This document shows, piece after piece, positions 36,984 through 50,190 of a DNA stretch of 64,000 bases (positions within the stretch are counted from its first letter, which is position 1; each line of letters opens with the position of its first letter). This DNA comes from Lytechinus variegatus. Taxonomy: Eukaryota > Echinodermata > Echinoidea > Temnopleuroida > Toxopneustidae. Under the pieces are notes generated by a model. It worked only from the letters and a program-made list of their open reading frames with translations. It made no database searches and was not told the DNA's origin. Location of the stretch: contig NC_054746.1 of assembly GCF_018143015.1 (NCBI RefSeq), positions 31,585,129 to 31,649,128 of the forward strand, written 5' to 3'. The position numbers were made by a program, and so were the translations under genes.

Positions 36984-38124
36984 AAAAAGAAATACATGTA
37001 CATTGTTTTGTTAAATGATAGGAATGCATATGTAGTTCATTAATTTATCCGAACTACTTGGAATATAATGATTTTTGTCCTAGTTCTTTATGAAATTCAA
37101 TCAGTTTCAATTGTTCTTATTTGGAGCTTCAGTTGGATAGAATAATAAACTTGCCTCAGGATTGCTGTGCAACAACAATGAACTGGCCTACATGTACATG
37201 TAATAAAAAAAAAATTAGAAATGTAAATTGGGTTCTTGAAAAAAAAAACTATTTCCCAGTATCATTCACTGTCACTATGATTGGTGTCCATTATAACTGT
37301 AAATCTTCCAAGATGGGGCTTAACGCTATCAAGTGGCCCCAAATTGGCCTTTAGTATGTAATCATTGCTTTATAGTGATGTAATATATTAATAGCCAGAT
37401 GTCCTTAAGGAGTTTCACATAGATTACCTAAGATGAGTAGCCATATTTTGTAATTAACAAACTGTCCTTGAAAACTGTGTTTCCATCTGATCAATGAAGG
37501 ATCTGTGAAGAACAAGAAAATGATATCAAAGAGGAAATCTTAGATGACGTTCTGTATGAAAGGTATATTAATACAAAGTGCCAGTCCCTATAGATCCAAG
37601 GACATGTTCATGTACATGTAATGTAGCTTTGCAAAACTTTATCCCTGAATATCTATAGGCCTACATAGAAAGTTTATACATGAAACTTTTATTTTTTTTA
37701 TAGATCTAGCAGTCAGTCCTTTTAGCTGTTTAATGTGCAATATTTAGACCCACAAAACATTCTTGTATTGATTCCAAGCACCCAAGGTTTGGATTCTAAA
37801 TAAGTTGCGTATAAATATTGCGTATTGTTCGCCTCCATTGCACCAACAATAATGTCCCATTCATGCTATTGTGAAAGTGGATAGGACGTTGTCCTTTGAG
37901 TAGAAAGGGAGCTCATCAAATATGGATGAACCTTTGAAGTAAGACACCATGCAGTGATGGTATGGAGTCTTCAAACACGCTTTTGTCACCATCGGTCAGT
38001 CATCGTCTCGAGGGGTGTCATTCTGCTCCATCACATGGCATCCGTCCATCCTACATGTATGACATAGAACAGAGTATTGATTTGGAGTGGTCAGTTGGCC
38101 CCAACACTGAATGAAGCTGAATTG

Positions 38125-38624
38125 NNNNNNNNNNNNNNNNNNNNNNNNNNNNNNNNNNNNNNNNNNNNNNNNNNNNNNNNNNNNNNNNNNNNNNNNNNNN
38201 NNNNNNNNNNNNNNNNNNNNNNNNNNNNNNNNNNNNNNNNNNNNNNNNNNNNNNNNNNNNNNNNNNNNNNNNNNNNNNNNNNNNNNNNNNNNNNNNNNNN
38301 NNNNNNNNNNNNNNNNNNNNNNNNNNNNNNNNNNNNNNNNNNNNNNNNNNNNNNNNNNNNNNNNNNNNNNNNNNNNNNNNNNNNNNNNNNNNNNNNNNNN
38401 NNNNNNNNNNNNNNNNNNNNNNNNNNNNNNNNNNNNNNNNNNNNNNNNNNNNNNNNNNNNNNNNNNNNNNNNNNNNNNNNNNNNNNNNNNNNNNNNNNNN
38501 NNNNNNNNNNNNNNNNNNNNNNNNNNNNNNNNNNNNNNNNNNNNNNNNNNNNNNNNNNNNNNNNNNNNNNNNNNNNNNNNNNNNNNNNNNNNNNNNNNNN
38601 NNNNNNNNNNNNNNNNNNNNNNNN
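38125..38624. other. Assembly gap, exactly 500 N
   Basis: A run of exactly 500 N, the usual placeholder for a scaffold join of unknown size. Continuity of the kinesin gene across it cannot be assumed. The all-X open frames spanning it have no meaning. Confidence 0.99.
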
Positions 38625-39119
38625 AAATATCGAGTAATAAAATTCATAAGTCCTATCCCACGTAACTGGAAAGCATATTTGAAGATAAATGAGTCCATAT
38701 TTGACGTGTATGACGATTATCAACACATTTTGACTTTTATTCTCTTCGATTTAAGCGTATCCCTGAGACGGATAAGGGGATTGTTGAGTTTAAATAATTT
38801 CTTGAGGCATACGTGATTGGTGGTAGGGATGGACTCTTCATGTCACACGAGCGTGTAAAGTAAGAGTGATCATGAATATGTGACAGCTTTGTGATGGCGA
38901 TCTGCCGTGGACATGGTGGAGTCGGATATCAGTGTCCAGTATGTCCAGCGGGCGGTGTACGATGTCCAGTGGTACATGTCCAATCCAAACTGACCCATTG
39001 TGACATCCCCACCCTCCCTTATTCTTGAGGGCATCAACCCCGTATGTTCTATATTTGAACAACTGTATCAAATTTATGAAGATTTTCTGAATGCGTTAGA
39101 AAGTTAGAGGAAGTGTTTT

Positions 39120-39640
39120 GCATGTAGCTAATGGGTTCTCCCGTATATTCCCCTTTTGGGGGAGGGAGTGGTTTCCTTTTCCCGACAGACGGCGGTTGGT
39201 TTTCTTCTCATCTTTTGGCCGAATTCGACTTTAGTTTAGTCCAACTGACTGATTATGGCTCAGACAGATCTTCTGATGCTAAAGACCGAATACACACCGA
39301 TATCTCGCTGGATGTAAATTTGCGCCCAGTTCCTGAAAATCAGCGTATGAGCTTTTATGATTTCCTTAAATTTCCGACGCAATATTGCATAAATCACTGT
39401 TTCAATTTCTGGTAAGCCGAAGCTCAAATAGCGTTTTGCGAGTTTGCACGCCGCAATTGGCTTGCTCCACATACATGCCAGCGTATGAATTTGGAGCAAA
39501 TGTTTACACACATCGACAGGCCCCATCTGGCTTGTAATTTGACTGCGCGCCGACCTGTCCAAAGATGCGCGCACAACCATCACGTATCGAAGAAGCCGAA
39601 AATCGCTTTAAAGCCGTGCACGACGTATGTTCGACTGACA
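39120..39640. promoter_or_regulatory. Candidate non-coding regulatory island
   Basis: About 500 bp of higher complexity and higher GC than the surroundings, without repeat structure. Open frames occur on both strands (39131-39415 plus, 39260-39583 minus) but neither resembles a known protein and they overlap in opposite directions. This is the profile of a conserved regulatory element, though conservation cannot be seen from one sequence. Confidence 0.2.
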
Positions 39641-39658
39641 TAAAGCATATTATGTCAG
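39635..39658. other. Perfect 9-bp-stem hairpin
   Basis: CTGACATAA, a six-base loop, then TTATGTCAG. The stem is perfect. It lies at the right edge of the island at 39120-39640. It may be chance or a palindromic protein-binding site. Confidence 0.5.
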
Positions 39659-41671
39659 ACTGGAGAGAAATTGATGATAATTTTGTTAAAGCGTAAAGCG
39701 ATAGCTCTTAATTTCATTCATTTCTCTCATGCTTACTATTCTTTATTTCAGAGTAGACCGTAGTCATGAAAAAGTAAGGTGTGTTCAGACTTCCTCAATC
39801 GAAAAAAATAAGGAGTTTTCGATCAACTGCGCAACGGATTCACGAACGTCGAAATGTATTTTAAGGTTCTTCGTAATAATGAATGGTTTGGCTTGGTTTA
39901 ATTCACGCTTTAAAAAAAACAAATATAAACAAAATAAACATTACATGATCAAATCATTGCATACATTATAAAAATGTAACAATAATCAAACTTAACAATG
40001 CATGCAATACAAAATTATATATCGCAGTGACAGACCCGTTTCAGATTGGCTATTAATAGCTAACCTGTTCTTCCCCGGGGTCCCTAAATAACATTCGTCC
40101 TAAACTCTGAACAAACGACACATTTGCAATTTTTCGTCAGTTCCAAAACTTATAGGACGAAACTGCTCTTCCTTTTCACTAATTGTCGACAAAGATCTCT
40201 GAGCTCTTCATTGTCATTTACCGGGCATTTTCAATGCATTTTTTGTGTTCTTGAATCCGTCGTGCGGCACGGAGCAAAAACTCCTTGCTATGCTGGGCAG
40301 GTAAATTATCCCGCAAGTCAATTTTGTATGAACATCTTTGAATTAGAATGTAATTTTATTTGATTTCCTCTCTATGGAATTCTTCCTCTCGATTCCTCAA
40401 TCCTTTAATATTGATTTTAAAAACACCTCTCATTAATGGACCTTCGTCGGGGTATAGGCCTATAGCTACACACTGTTGGTCAAAGTTGTTAATTTTCAAT
40501 CTTTTGCATAGTTTTTTCGCTATGTACCTGTTTATAAGTTTCCAAAGTTTATCTCGTTAAATTTCAGTGAGATAAAGAAATCACAAGAAAGTTACACACT
40601 CTCATGTGACCTGTACTAAACCGACAATCCTGGCGAGGATGACGAAATAAATACTTTTTTTACTCCACTGCACAAATGAATCCTCCTCCATTTTAAGCTC
40701 TATACGCACATGAATAAGAAACCTTTCATTATCAGTTTCTTTTTTTTTCTAACCAGATATATTTCTGCCACATTTTCCGGATCTCAAACAATTTTGGGGG
40801 CGCGCTGGGTATTTTAGCGTGTTCGGATGCGATATCTCAGCACGTGCGATCGCCACTTGAAATTTAAAAGCCGCACCATATGCTCGCATTGAGCACATCT
40901 ATTGTTGGACAAGTTTAAACAGTGCGCTGCTCTTTGCTCGTCCAGTATACAGACTGGCGACATATTGCCCACCCCAATCTTTTCTTCGAATAATCAACTA
41001 TTCATAACCCCTAATAATCACTTTTTATCACTGTCACTCGGGAATGCACCGATTATGAATACAATTCTTTTCTCCTCCCCCTGTGTGTTTCTCTTCTTTT
41101 CCATTTCAAACGAGAATTTCTGCAAATGAAAGCACGGTTTGTCCATCTTTTTGTTGCATATATACCCCTGAATTCATACCAGCGCTGACAGAGGAAAAAA
41201 TAATCACAATATCAATTTAATGTTCTCAGACAGGTCACAGGGTCGCCTTGGTAAAGAAATGAAATCACCAATATTGTTTCAATAGGTAATATTTATCACA
41301 TTTTTCTACCAAACTGTTGTATAAGTATTTCTTTCATACTTCAGTCGCAATTCTACATGCATGATGAAAAAGGAAGTCGTTTGCATTTTCAGTGATGAAT
41401 TCAACATATGTTTTTGTAATACAGTTATATCAGTCAGATTTCATGTTCTTGTATACTTATCTTGCTATTCCTATCAAGTATGATAATCGTCAACATTATT
41501 CTATATACGTTCCTTTAAACTTTTGATAATAGATGTAAAGAGATATCCTTCTCCCTTATTTTTTTTTAATTTCTCTAAAACCGTACATCTTACATGTCAC
41601 TGTAGACAATTATTCCTGTGGTAAGAGCCTTAGTTAAAGATATCGTTCCTTGTAACTTTTGCTAAACTATA

Positions 41672-41871
41672 TACACTCTTAAAAATGTTGGGCAAGCTAC
41701 TGTCCACAAAACATTTTTTTAACTTTATCCAATTATGGGTAGTTTTAAACCCATAATGTGTGCTTTGGGAGAAAACTTTACAGTAATGGTTAAAACTACC
41801 GAGAGTTGGACAATTTTTTTAAAACAATTGTTGAGTGGACAATAATGTTGACCAACATTTTAAAAGTGTTA
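41672..41871. mobile_element. Inverted-repeat element with TACACTCTT ends, 200 bp
   Basis: Left end TACACTCTTAAAAATGTTGG. Right end on the minus strand TAACACTTTTAAAATGTTGG. Subterminal words TACTGTCCAC and GTGGACAATA are also inverted. Non-coding. Clearly the same family as the element at 54625-54840 (shared AAATGTTGGGCAA and TGTCCAC). Confidence 0.75.
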
Positions 41872-44800
41872 ACAAGTTAAGGAATGTCATATTAGTTAAA
41901 AGCTTTAACTCAACAAAAATTCAAACTAAAAATGGCAGAGTAACGTCTATTATTCAACAAATATCTTAACAATTAGGAATCACATTGACGACTTTCTCTA
42001 GGCAGAATAATCGGTAACAAAAATTTCTGCCCTTACCAGTAACTGTTGTCTTCCCGTCGTTTCATTATACATACTCAAAAGTAAACTTAACTTTTCTGTT
42101 TTCACATAAGGATGGCGCCATTTTTTCATGGAGAGAATTGCAAAGTAGAGATAGGATTTTGTTATACTTTTCATTTGTTTGATTAATAAATAGGAGTATT
42201 TTACCTTTTTAATTATTTCTTTGTTTTCTTCCTTTTGTTAAAGCTTTGGGTTATCTTCCTTTTTTTTTCTCTCTTTTTTCACTACTTGAAAATTCATGGG
42301 GTGCTACTGTCTCCCAGTATAGCGGCGCACCTTCTTTCATCTGCCATTGAAATTAAATCTTGTTCATAAAAGCAAATATGGGGGAATGATTGGCCATCTT
42401 GACAGTTTCTTAATCACTCTTTATGATTCCATGGTAAATCGAAAATGATACAAGACCAAATATATGACTTACATGGAGAATTTTCTTGCGGGGCACGAGA
42501 TGGTGAATATTGGTGATGCGGCTAAGTCGCAGTATCGACTTTCATGAGGGACCGTTTACCAGTACCAAAAGGGCTTTTTTTTCGTATGTCTTGTTCCCTT
42601 TCCTCTTTTTTTTAAAAACTTCTTACCAAACCACTGAAAGAGTTTAGAGCTCCAATAGCCGGCGGCAGAAATGCGAGCTACCTGGTTGAGTCGGCTAAAA
42701 TCTGTTCAACCGCCTCGACGGACCTCCTATACTCTTCTTTACCGGAGTTTCCTCTTCCCATGCACGCTTTCCCCAACCCACTTTTTTCCCCTCTCTCCCT
42801 CTCGTTACCTCCCTCTACCCCTGTATCCCTCAATATCTACATCTCGGGCTCTCGCAATGAGCAGGTATGACTATCTCTCGGCATTACTTTTGTAATATTT
42901 TGCATGACAAGTATATAGGCCTACGTACCTTGAAGGCTTGTGCAAGTATATTTCTATCCTCGATGTTACAGCTAATGCCATCGCTTCATTTTCCTATCCC
43001 TATACTTTGTCAGTAAACTCCAACCTTGCACCCCTCATCTCGCTCTTTTTTACACCCCTATCAACGTAGGACTGCGGACCAATCTGTTCCACGACCCATC
43101 TCAATTACATATTTGGTTTCAGATCTTCAGGCTATGGAAGGGCGGAGTGTAATCGCATGCATAAAGAGGCCCAATTTGTCGCCTGGATTTGGTTTTCATA
43201 CTATTGATATTGAGGCGATTAACTAACTTAACCATGAATACAATGTCAAATTTCGTTTGGTGTTTTGTTACATGTTGCCGTTATACGGGGTCTGTCATCT
43301 TTACTAATGTTTGGTCTTTCTTACATCTTTTATTCCAATAACATGCCTGCATATGGATTTGTTTAAGCCACTTACGCATTCAGATACATTTAGTATACTC
43401 TAATTTATTTACCAAATGCAATTAAAACAATTTAACTCTGATATCGAATTTGAAATTACGATAAATGAATAAAACCCAATATAAAGGAACTTGTGAAACA
43501 CTCATCTCGTACTTTATCATCTTATCTCATCTCGATTGTACTTTATAAATAAAACAATAGATTGCACACCAGGCATTTAGTTATGAAATATTAATGCTGC
43601 AGAAATTAGGTTTGATGGTATCATATTATCAGTTACATTTATATAACACTTTACATTCATACCGGTAAAACATTAAACACCTTGAGTTGTATTAAATTAA
43701 GATTCATAATATTCAGATTTTAATTTTGTGCATACCAAGCACCAAAAAACGTAGCTTATGCCCCGGAGATTATGATTAAGACAAAAAAAAATTATATTGT
43801 GTTGTGCCTCACAAAAATGTAATTCAATCTTCTCTAAAGCTCTATATCAATGTCGACAATAATGCTGAAGTTAGAATCATGTTATCTCATTCACTGTGTT
43901 CTCGATTAATGATACAAGGGGAATGTTTACTACAGAGCAATGTTAATTTATTACACAATGATGACATTCATTAAATTAAATGTTTTATCAGCAATCAATA
44001 TCAATATTGTTAATGACACTCTTTATTCTATTTTGCACTTGATGCTGTTCACTTATCAATCATGAAATAGATAATTTGGTAACATATTAATCTTTTCAAT
44101 CTAATTTTCTTGAAGGTGATGATAAATTATATATCAGTGGTCATTAATTACTAATCTCAAGTGGAAAGCGTGGTTTGATCAAATTAATTTCGTTGCTCCC
44201 TCTTGATACGGTTGACACATTCCTAATTCACTCTTCATCACGCCTTATTTTCTCTAACGACATTAAAGGGGGCAGCAGCGAACTCTTCTGTCCTCTGATG
44301 CCCTTAGTCGGTATCAATTTTCAAATCATTAAGGCAAAAAGGCATTGTTCACTCACTGTAATGTTTTGCCAAGCGGTATTTTCTATCTGTACTTCTTATT
44401 GATCGTCCAAGCTAAAACGATTTAGACTCTTCGGAGGCTTGGCTCGACCAAAACACCGAATAAAAGAAGATACTCAGCATTTTTCCTCCCTCTCTCTTTC
44501 CCCTCACCTCCTTTTCCTCCTCTATTATCACTCAGAATTCAAATTATCGTCGTCACTCTTCGATTTTTTTTCTCCCTCTCCGTCTTCTCCCCCCTGACTT
44601 CTGATCGAAGCCGGGTTTTAATATGCTCGCACCGTGTTAATGTCTATTCGATACAAGGCTAATATTACGCATTAGGAATGATGTTGCCCGAGGCCGAACG
44701 CGGGCTTTTTGGTGTAGAGCATCTCTTCTTCCGAACACGATGGAGCTAATTTCGCCATATCCTCAGGCATCCTCTACCTGTCCGCATTACAGACAATCCT

Positions 44801-45654
44801 TCTCTTTTCCATTACCCTTCACCCCATCCCGAAGACACTCTTTACCTCTATCTCTCTTCAACTTTCTCAGCTTTTCATCAAGTTTTTCGTTCGTCATGCC
44901 CTTTTCTTCCTTCTTTCACTGTATAATACTGTTGACATTTTCTGAATGTATAAGTTTTATTTTATAAATTGCCTTAATGTTCCATTCTAAGGTTCCCGAA
45001 CTTCATTTTTATCATGAAAATCCATACTTGCCGATTTTTCATGTATGTTTCTTTTAGATTTCAATTTAACCTTTCTTTTATGGCACTGTTTCCTGTGAAA
45101 ACGCGTGGTCAAATAAAAAATATAAAACTCGCAAATCAGCTCCTTTTCTTTTATTGTAAAATGCAGGAATTGATTCTTGATCAATATAAACGATTATTTC
45201 TAGAAAAAAATCGAGTCTCTCGGTCTCTTTGTGTGTGTTTAATAACAATGTTGTTTACCAACATTTTTTTTAATTTGATAAATGATAATTTTTGTATTTT
45301 TGTATCCATTTCTGATATAACTTTGGTAAACATTTCAACTTGTTAATCTCTTTCGTTTTTTTATCTTTTTTTTTTAATTGGCTATTTGATATTTCATTAT
45401 ACGTCTCTACTCTTCTATATCTCTATTTATCTTCTTTATTTCTATCTATCAATCTTGTTCATCCATCTAGCTCTGTTTAGGGTTAGGGTTTTTTAATCTT
45501 ATCTGTTTGAATCTAACTCTCTTCACGTCTCTCGCTCCTCTCGCTTTGTATCTCATCCCCTCTCCCTTTATTTCTTCTCTCTCCTCATCCATTTGATTTT
45601 GCCCTCTCTCTCTCCATTCATTCTTACCATCTATCTCTCCTATGTAAACTTCAT

Positions 45655-45790
45655 TTCGTGGTGCGATGCGGCGCTGGCTTCAATAAACCTGCCATCGATT
45701 ACTAACATCAAATGATACTGCCGGGAAATGGGTTGTCAACTTTTCCAGCTATTTGCTCGGAGCACAAAAAATAAAAAGCCCTTGATAAAA
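45655..45790. promoter_or_regulatory. Candidate non-coding regulatory island
   Basis: A compact high-complexity patch between polypyrimidine tracts, containing CATCGATTACTAAC and ATCAAATGATAC with several potential homeodomain-type ATTA/ATCA cores. There is no open frame of note. Called on composition and motif density only. Confidence 0.2.
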
Positions 45791-48700
45791 TGTCTCTTTT
45801 TTCTCTTTAGGCCTCTTTCTTCTTTCTTTCTTCCTCCTATTTTCTGCGATAGAGCGGAACTGTAATGGGATGTCAGAGAAAGGCCCAATTAAGGATGCAG
45901 CGTTGGAACATCGATCGCCCTCCTATACCCTGACTCAAGATATACCATGTCGGTGCATCCCTAAATTCTTTATTGCTATGGAGCCATCTCACAGACAATC
46001 TCTGATCTACGCCTCCATTCTCTTATTTAAAAGGAGAAAAAAGTTTTATATTCACCATAAATTTCACATATATATCTTATAACAACTATGTTCAACTTTG
46101 ATATCTTCACAAAATGATGAAAAAAAAATCGTTATCACAATACACTGGATATATAAGTCTTAAAAATATTTTTGGCTAATCGTATTAAGTCTAGAATATT
46201 TCCTACCCCTTTCTTTTAATTATTCACTCTATTTATCGCTTTACGTGAAAATAAGCCCGATTCTTTCCTGTTCGTTTTTTCAATATTTTTTTGCAGAATA
46301 AGAAATAAAGAAAGTGAACATTAAATTTATTTTTTTATACTCCGCAGTTAATTTTCTTGGCATACGTTTTCAGATCATCAAAAGGGATTATTTTTAGCAT
46401 TTTTGCTAAAGCTAAATTCGATAAGTTGTGAGTGTAGCTGCTGATAAAAGAAGAATGTTCATTTAAGACGATGGTTGTTTTTAAGAATGAGAAAAAATCA
46501 ATTCAATTAATTCAAAATATAACCTTGGCAAAAACAAATTGATTAATAAATTGCATTTTAGAAGTATTGAATTGTAAAGGTAGCTCCTTATTTATGTTTC
46601 CATTTTGTGCAATATCAATTCAGACAAACAATCATGAAGATTATTACCTCGTTAGTATAATGATACAATTGACAAGAATTATACATTCCGTATTAACAAA
46701 CTTAATTTCGTATCTGCTTTTATCATAACAGTTGACTTGCTTCAGTATCTATCTATAAGAATCATTCAAGTATTTTGGATATTCTATAGTTGATTAATGA
46801 AAATGAAGCTATTTTAAAAAAAAGCTTTAATTAAATAAAAAAATAATAATAAGCCTTGGTTTCTTATCCTCGTACTTGATAATGAGCCTATCATTAGCAG
46901 GTAAAATAAAATTAGCATGGAATTTGTTCATATTTATTCCACCGCCAAACTTTAATACTATTATTTACAGATTTACAATATCAGTTTGATCGAGAATTGT
47001 GTTTATTTCGAGATAGCTATTTTTTGTTGCTCTAAATACTATTCTATTAATCTCTAGCTTTCACATATATAAAATGAAAATGAATAATAAATCACCAAGA
47101 TTTGATCTCCTTAAAAGTGAAGTACAGATATATTTTGTTGCTGAAAAGTACATTTTGATGAAAAAATAATCAATGCGAGAAATTTCATCAGAAATTGTCG
47201 TTGTTTTTTAAATTATTTCATAAAGTAGGCATCACCAGTACTTTTTCATTTATAAAATATTTTATGTTAATATGTAGAAAAAATGTATAAAGAATTATGT
47301 AAAAGAATTAATGTATGTAAAAGAATTATGTAAAAATAATTTGATTCGTTATTGTTTTTGTTCATATTATGAACTAAAGTTTCTTTTTCATTCTCTGGAA
47401 TAAAAAGGAAAGAAAGAAAAAATCTAATTATTTACTTAATATATCATTCAAGTCGCTCCTATTGTTTAAAGAAACGTTACTTGAATATAAAATCTGGTCC
47501 CTGTCTTTATGAACAGTTAAATGATTTTTATACTGTATTTTTAGGAAGTCGATTCTCCTTTCTTTAAAATGTAATGTATTTATTGTCATGTTGTCTTTTT
47601 TCCGATTATCTTATGAATGGTATGAAAAATATTGTCAACACTTCTTAGATCAATAAATGCAGCAAAATAAAAATTACGATTGGGTAATGATAGGAATTTT
47701 TCATTTTTTAAACATTCAGCCAGATGAATAATAATTGAAGCTCACACAAATACGTCAGAAATTGACAACTGGACATAATACTGTTTCATCATCTACCTTA
47801 GATATCAATGTATGATAAATAATTCCAAATGTCTTTGTAAATTAAAATACCCATGTTTCAGCTCTCCTTCATCTTTAAATCTAACTAAGTCCTATTTATT
47901 CATTTTAGCTGAAGCAGAAGTACTCCAATCTGAAGCGATGTGCTGATACGGCCTCGTAGCTTACATACAGAGAAAGATTTAGAGATTGGTAAGCGCGCCA
48001 AACACGCAATGTACACACAAGTATGTGACGAGATGAATACGAGACCGACTCACAGCACCCTTTTCATATTCACGCTCAATCAGCTTTTCGAAATTTACCT
48101 CAACAGTTATCCGACTTGAGAGCATTTATGTCAAAATATGATTACGGCGGGAAAACGTTGAACAGAAAGGAATGTATTTATAAAGTGAGAGAGAGGGGGG
48201 GATAACAAGATGGAGAGAGGCGAGAGGGTGGGGTCTTAGGGGGAATAAATGGAAACTGCACAGAAAAGAGAAATACATCATGATTGGTAAGTGGGTCACT
48301 CCATGAACGGCCCATTTAAGTGCAAAATATCATTGCTTGCTCTGTTAAAATTCTAAGGGGACATGCATGCGTATATTTATGGTAACAATTGACTTTTTTT
48401 CAATCAAGAGTTTTTACACTGCCCCACGACTCCCTGCCACCTATAGCCCATTAAACTTATCAAAATTGGTGAAATTTAGAGACCATTTATCACTTTTTTC
48501 TGACAAGTTAAAGCCGTCTTCTGCCTTTGCTCCACTTAAAATAACGATTTCAGAATGCGTTTGTACTTTCGCTAAAATTAATATTTCAATAACTAAGATG
48601 TTGAAACCTCTATAATCTACCATGATATAACAACTATGTCTATAACTATCAAAATATTTCGCTTCGATACATCAACCTGATCCATTAAGACGATACGTGT

Positions 48701-49507
48701 TTAAACTCATCTACAACGGTGTTTATCATAAACGTTGAAAAACCGAGGAGGCTATTTTATTCTTCTTATATTTCTCAACCGTGGACGAATGGGCGATTCA
48801 TTCGATATTTTCATAACTCTTTTTCTCCGTCCTTCCTTCCTACCTTCGAGAGGTTTTTTGAGAGATGCAATTAAGATCTCGACAGCGTCAACTCGCCTGT
48901 ATTGTTTTAAGAGATGGCTGTCGAGGCTTCTGCAAATTAAGTGTCATGTGCGATGAGAATATCTACAAGAGAATTAGAAGTAGAAAACAACACGTCTGTG
49001 TGTAATCGAATTGACACGATGATTAAAACTATATATATTGCGGCGATGACCCAATTGTAACATCGAACATGAAACGAAGGTTGATTGCAACTTTCAAAAT
49101 TAAAGAGACTACTGTCAACAATGTCTTTGCTTGTCAACGTTGTCACAAATATTGGATACGAATTGTACACAAAATTTATGTTTGAAGATGTGTTTACCCC
49201 TTGATTGCTACAAATAAATGAATTCATTGGATATACATATTTTTATTGGCGATTCTCATGGTAGACTGTTTCTAGCCAGTTGCTCGTCAAGACGATATGA
49301 TTGGTGGTGGTTGTAAGATTGTAGATTTGACGACAATCTTCTCGATGGTGCCGACAATTTTGTTGCACTATACCCCCTCCCCGCTTCCCTTATTGCGCGC
49401 ATTATACACGCTATAAGTACATTTCGAAAAATTAACGAAGTGGATCATTATAAAATCAATAATATGTTTTCGGCAACTTGCCATAACAAAAATGGTTACC
49501 ATTAAAA

Positions 49508-49521
49508 GTTGTCATGGTAAC
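49508..49521. promoter_or_regulatory. X-box-like motif (RFX type)
   Basis: GTTGTCATGGTAAC matches the RFX X-box pattern of two half-sites with a two-base spacer and is an imperfect palindrome. A second half-like word, GGTTACC, lies about 10 bp to its left. No gene start is visible nearby, so function is unproven. Confidence 0.3.
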
Positions 49522-50171
49522 TGTTTCGACAAAAAAAAACTTTCATCAATGAGCCTCATAACAAAGATTATTTTTTTCCATCACTTTCAAATACTCCGAA
49601 CTCTGATTTGTTTAGCCATTGTTTACTTACGATAAGTCCAAGATTTCACGAACGAGCGAAATGCGTGAGGAAAAAACATATTATAATGACAATGTAACTA
49701 TCGTTTTGATTATCGTCATCATGTAGGCCCCCTACCAATATGACAATTATTCGTATATTCGATCGTCTTGCTAACCTTTTTTTTTCTTTTACCACAATAT
49801 GTTGAACTGTTAAACTTTTTTTTTATCTTACTTTTTGCATTTGTTTGCCTTTAAAAAGAATGGAAACAGGGGAACGAGGAGAGCGAGCAAGTAAAAAACT
49901 ATAAAACTGTAATTATGAAGTTTCATTTTCATAAAAAGGATACACCCTTGTTCTGTGAGATAATAAGAGGTTTATACATTTCATCATCTGGTAAATATTT
50001 TGTTTGTTTCCCTAACTATGTCACCGAGCTCGACAAATCCGATTTCTTACTTAAGTATCCTGTATCTAGATAATACATGATAATACGGGCAAGCACAGCG
50101 AGCGAATAAAACAAGTAAAGGATTCCCCTATGATCTAAAGCAATATTGCAACTACCAATCGTATATAAAAC

Positions 50172-50190
50172 AAAAAAAAAAAAAAAAAAA
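50172..50190 (+). repeat. Poly-A run, 19 bases
   Basis: Uninterrupted A run in AT-rich intergenic sequence. No recognisable retroposon body precedes it. Confidence 0.9.

Larger units (their letters stand above)
33169..38124. other. Presumed kinesin intron, gene-free up to the gap
   Basis: After the third kinesin exon I see no exon with motor-domain motifs. The stretch holds an inverted-repeat element (34771-35004), a SINE fragment (35009-35150), a CATGGCTGT-ended element (36762-36983) and AT-rich sequence. Open frames at 35407-35715 and 36389-36673 do not resemble proteins I know. Confidence 0.5.
38625..44159. other. Gene-free region right of the gap
   Basis: No coding exon recognised. It contains a GC-richer island at about 39120-39640 with a small hairpin, another short GC-rich patch near 40795-40860, one inverted-repeat element (41672-41871) and pyrimidine-rich tracts near 42740-42850. 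The rest is AT-rich. Confidence 0.5.

Noticed and set aside
37498-37561. Possible exon with acidic translation EEQENDIKEEILDD followed by a GT
   Set aside because: No match to the expected kinesin motor sequence, weak acceptor, and too short to judge.
38051-38726. Long frames spanning the N run
   Set aside because: They consist almost wholly of unknown residues.
39131-39583. 94- and 107-codon frames in opposite directions
   Set aside because: Overlapping, unrecognised and without splice signals; treated as a non-coding island.
45474-45490. Two TTAGGG units, telomere-like
   Set aside because: Only two units in AT-rich sequence; expected by chance and not a telomere or an interstitial array.
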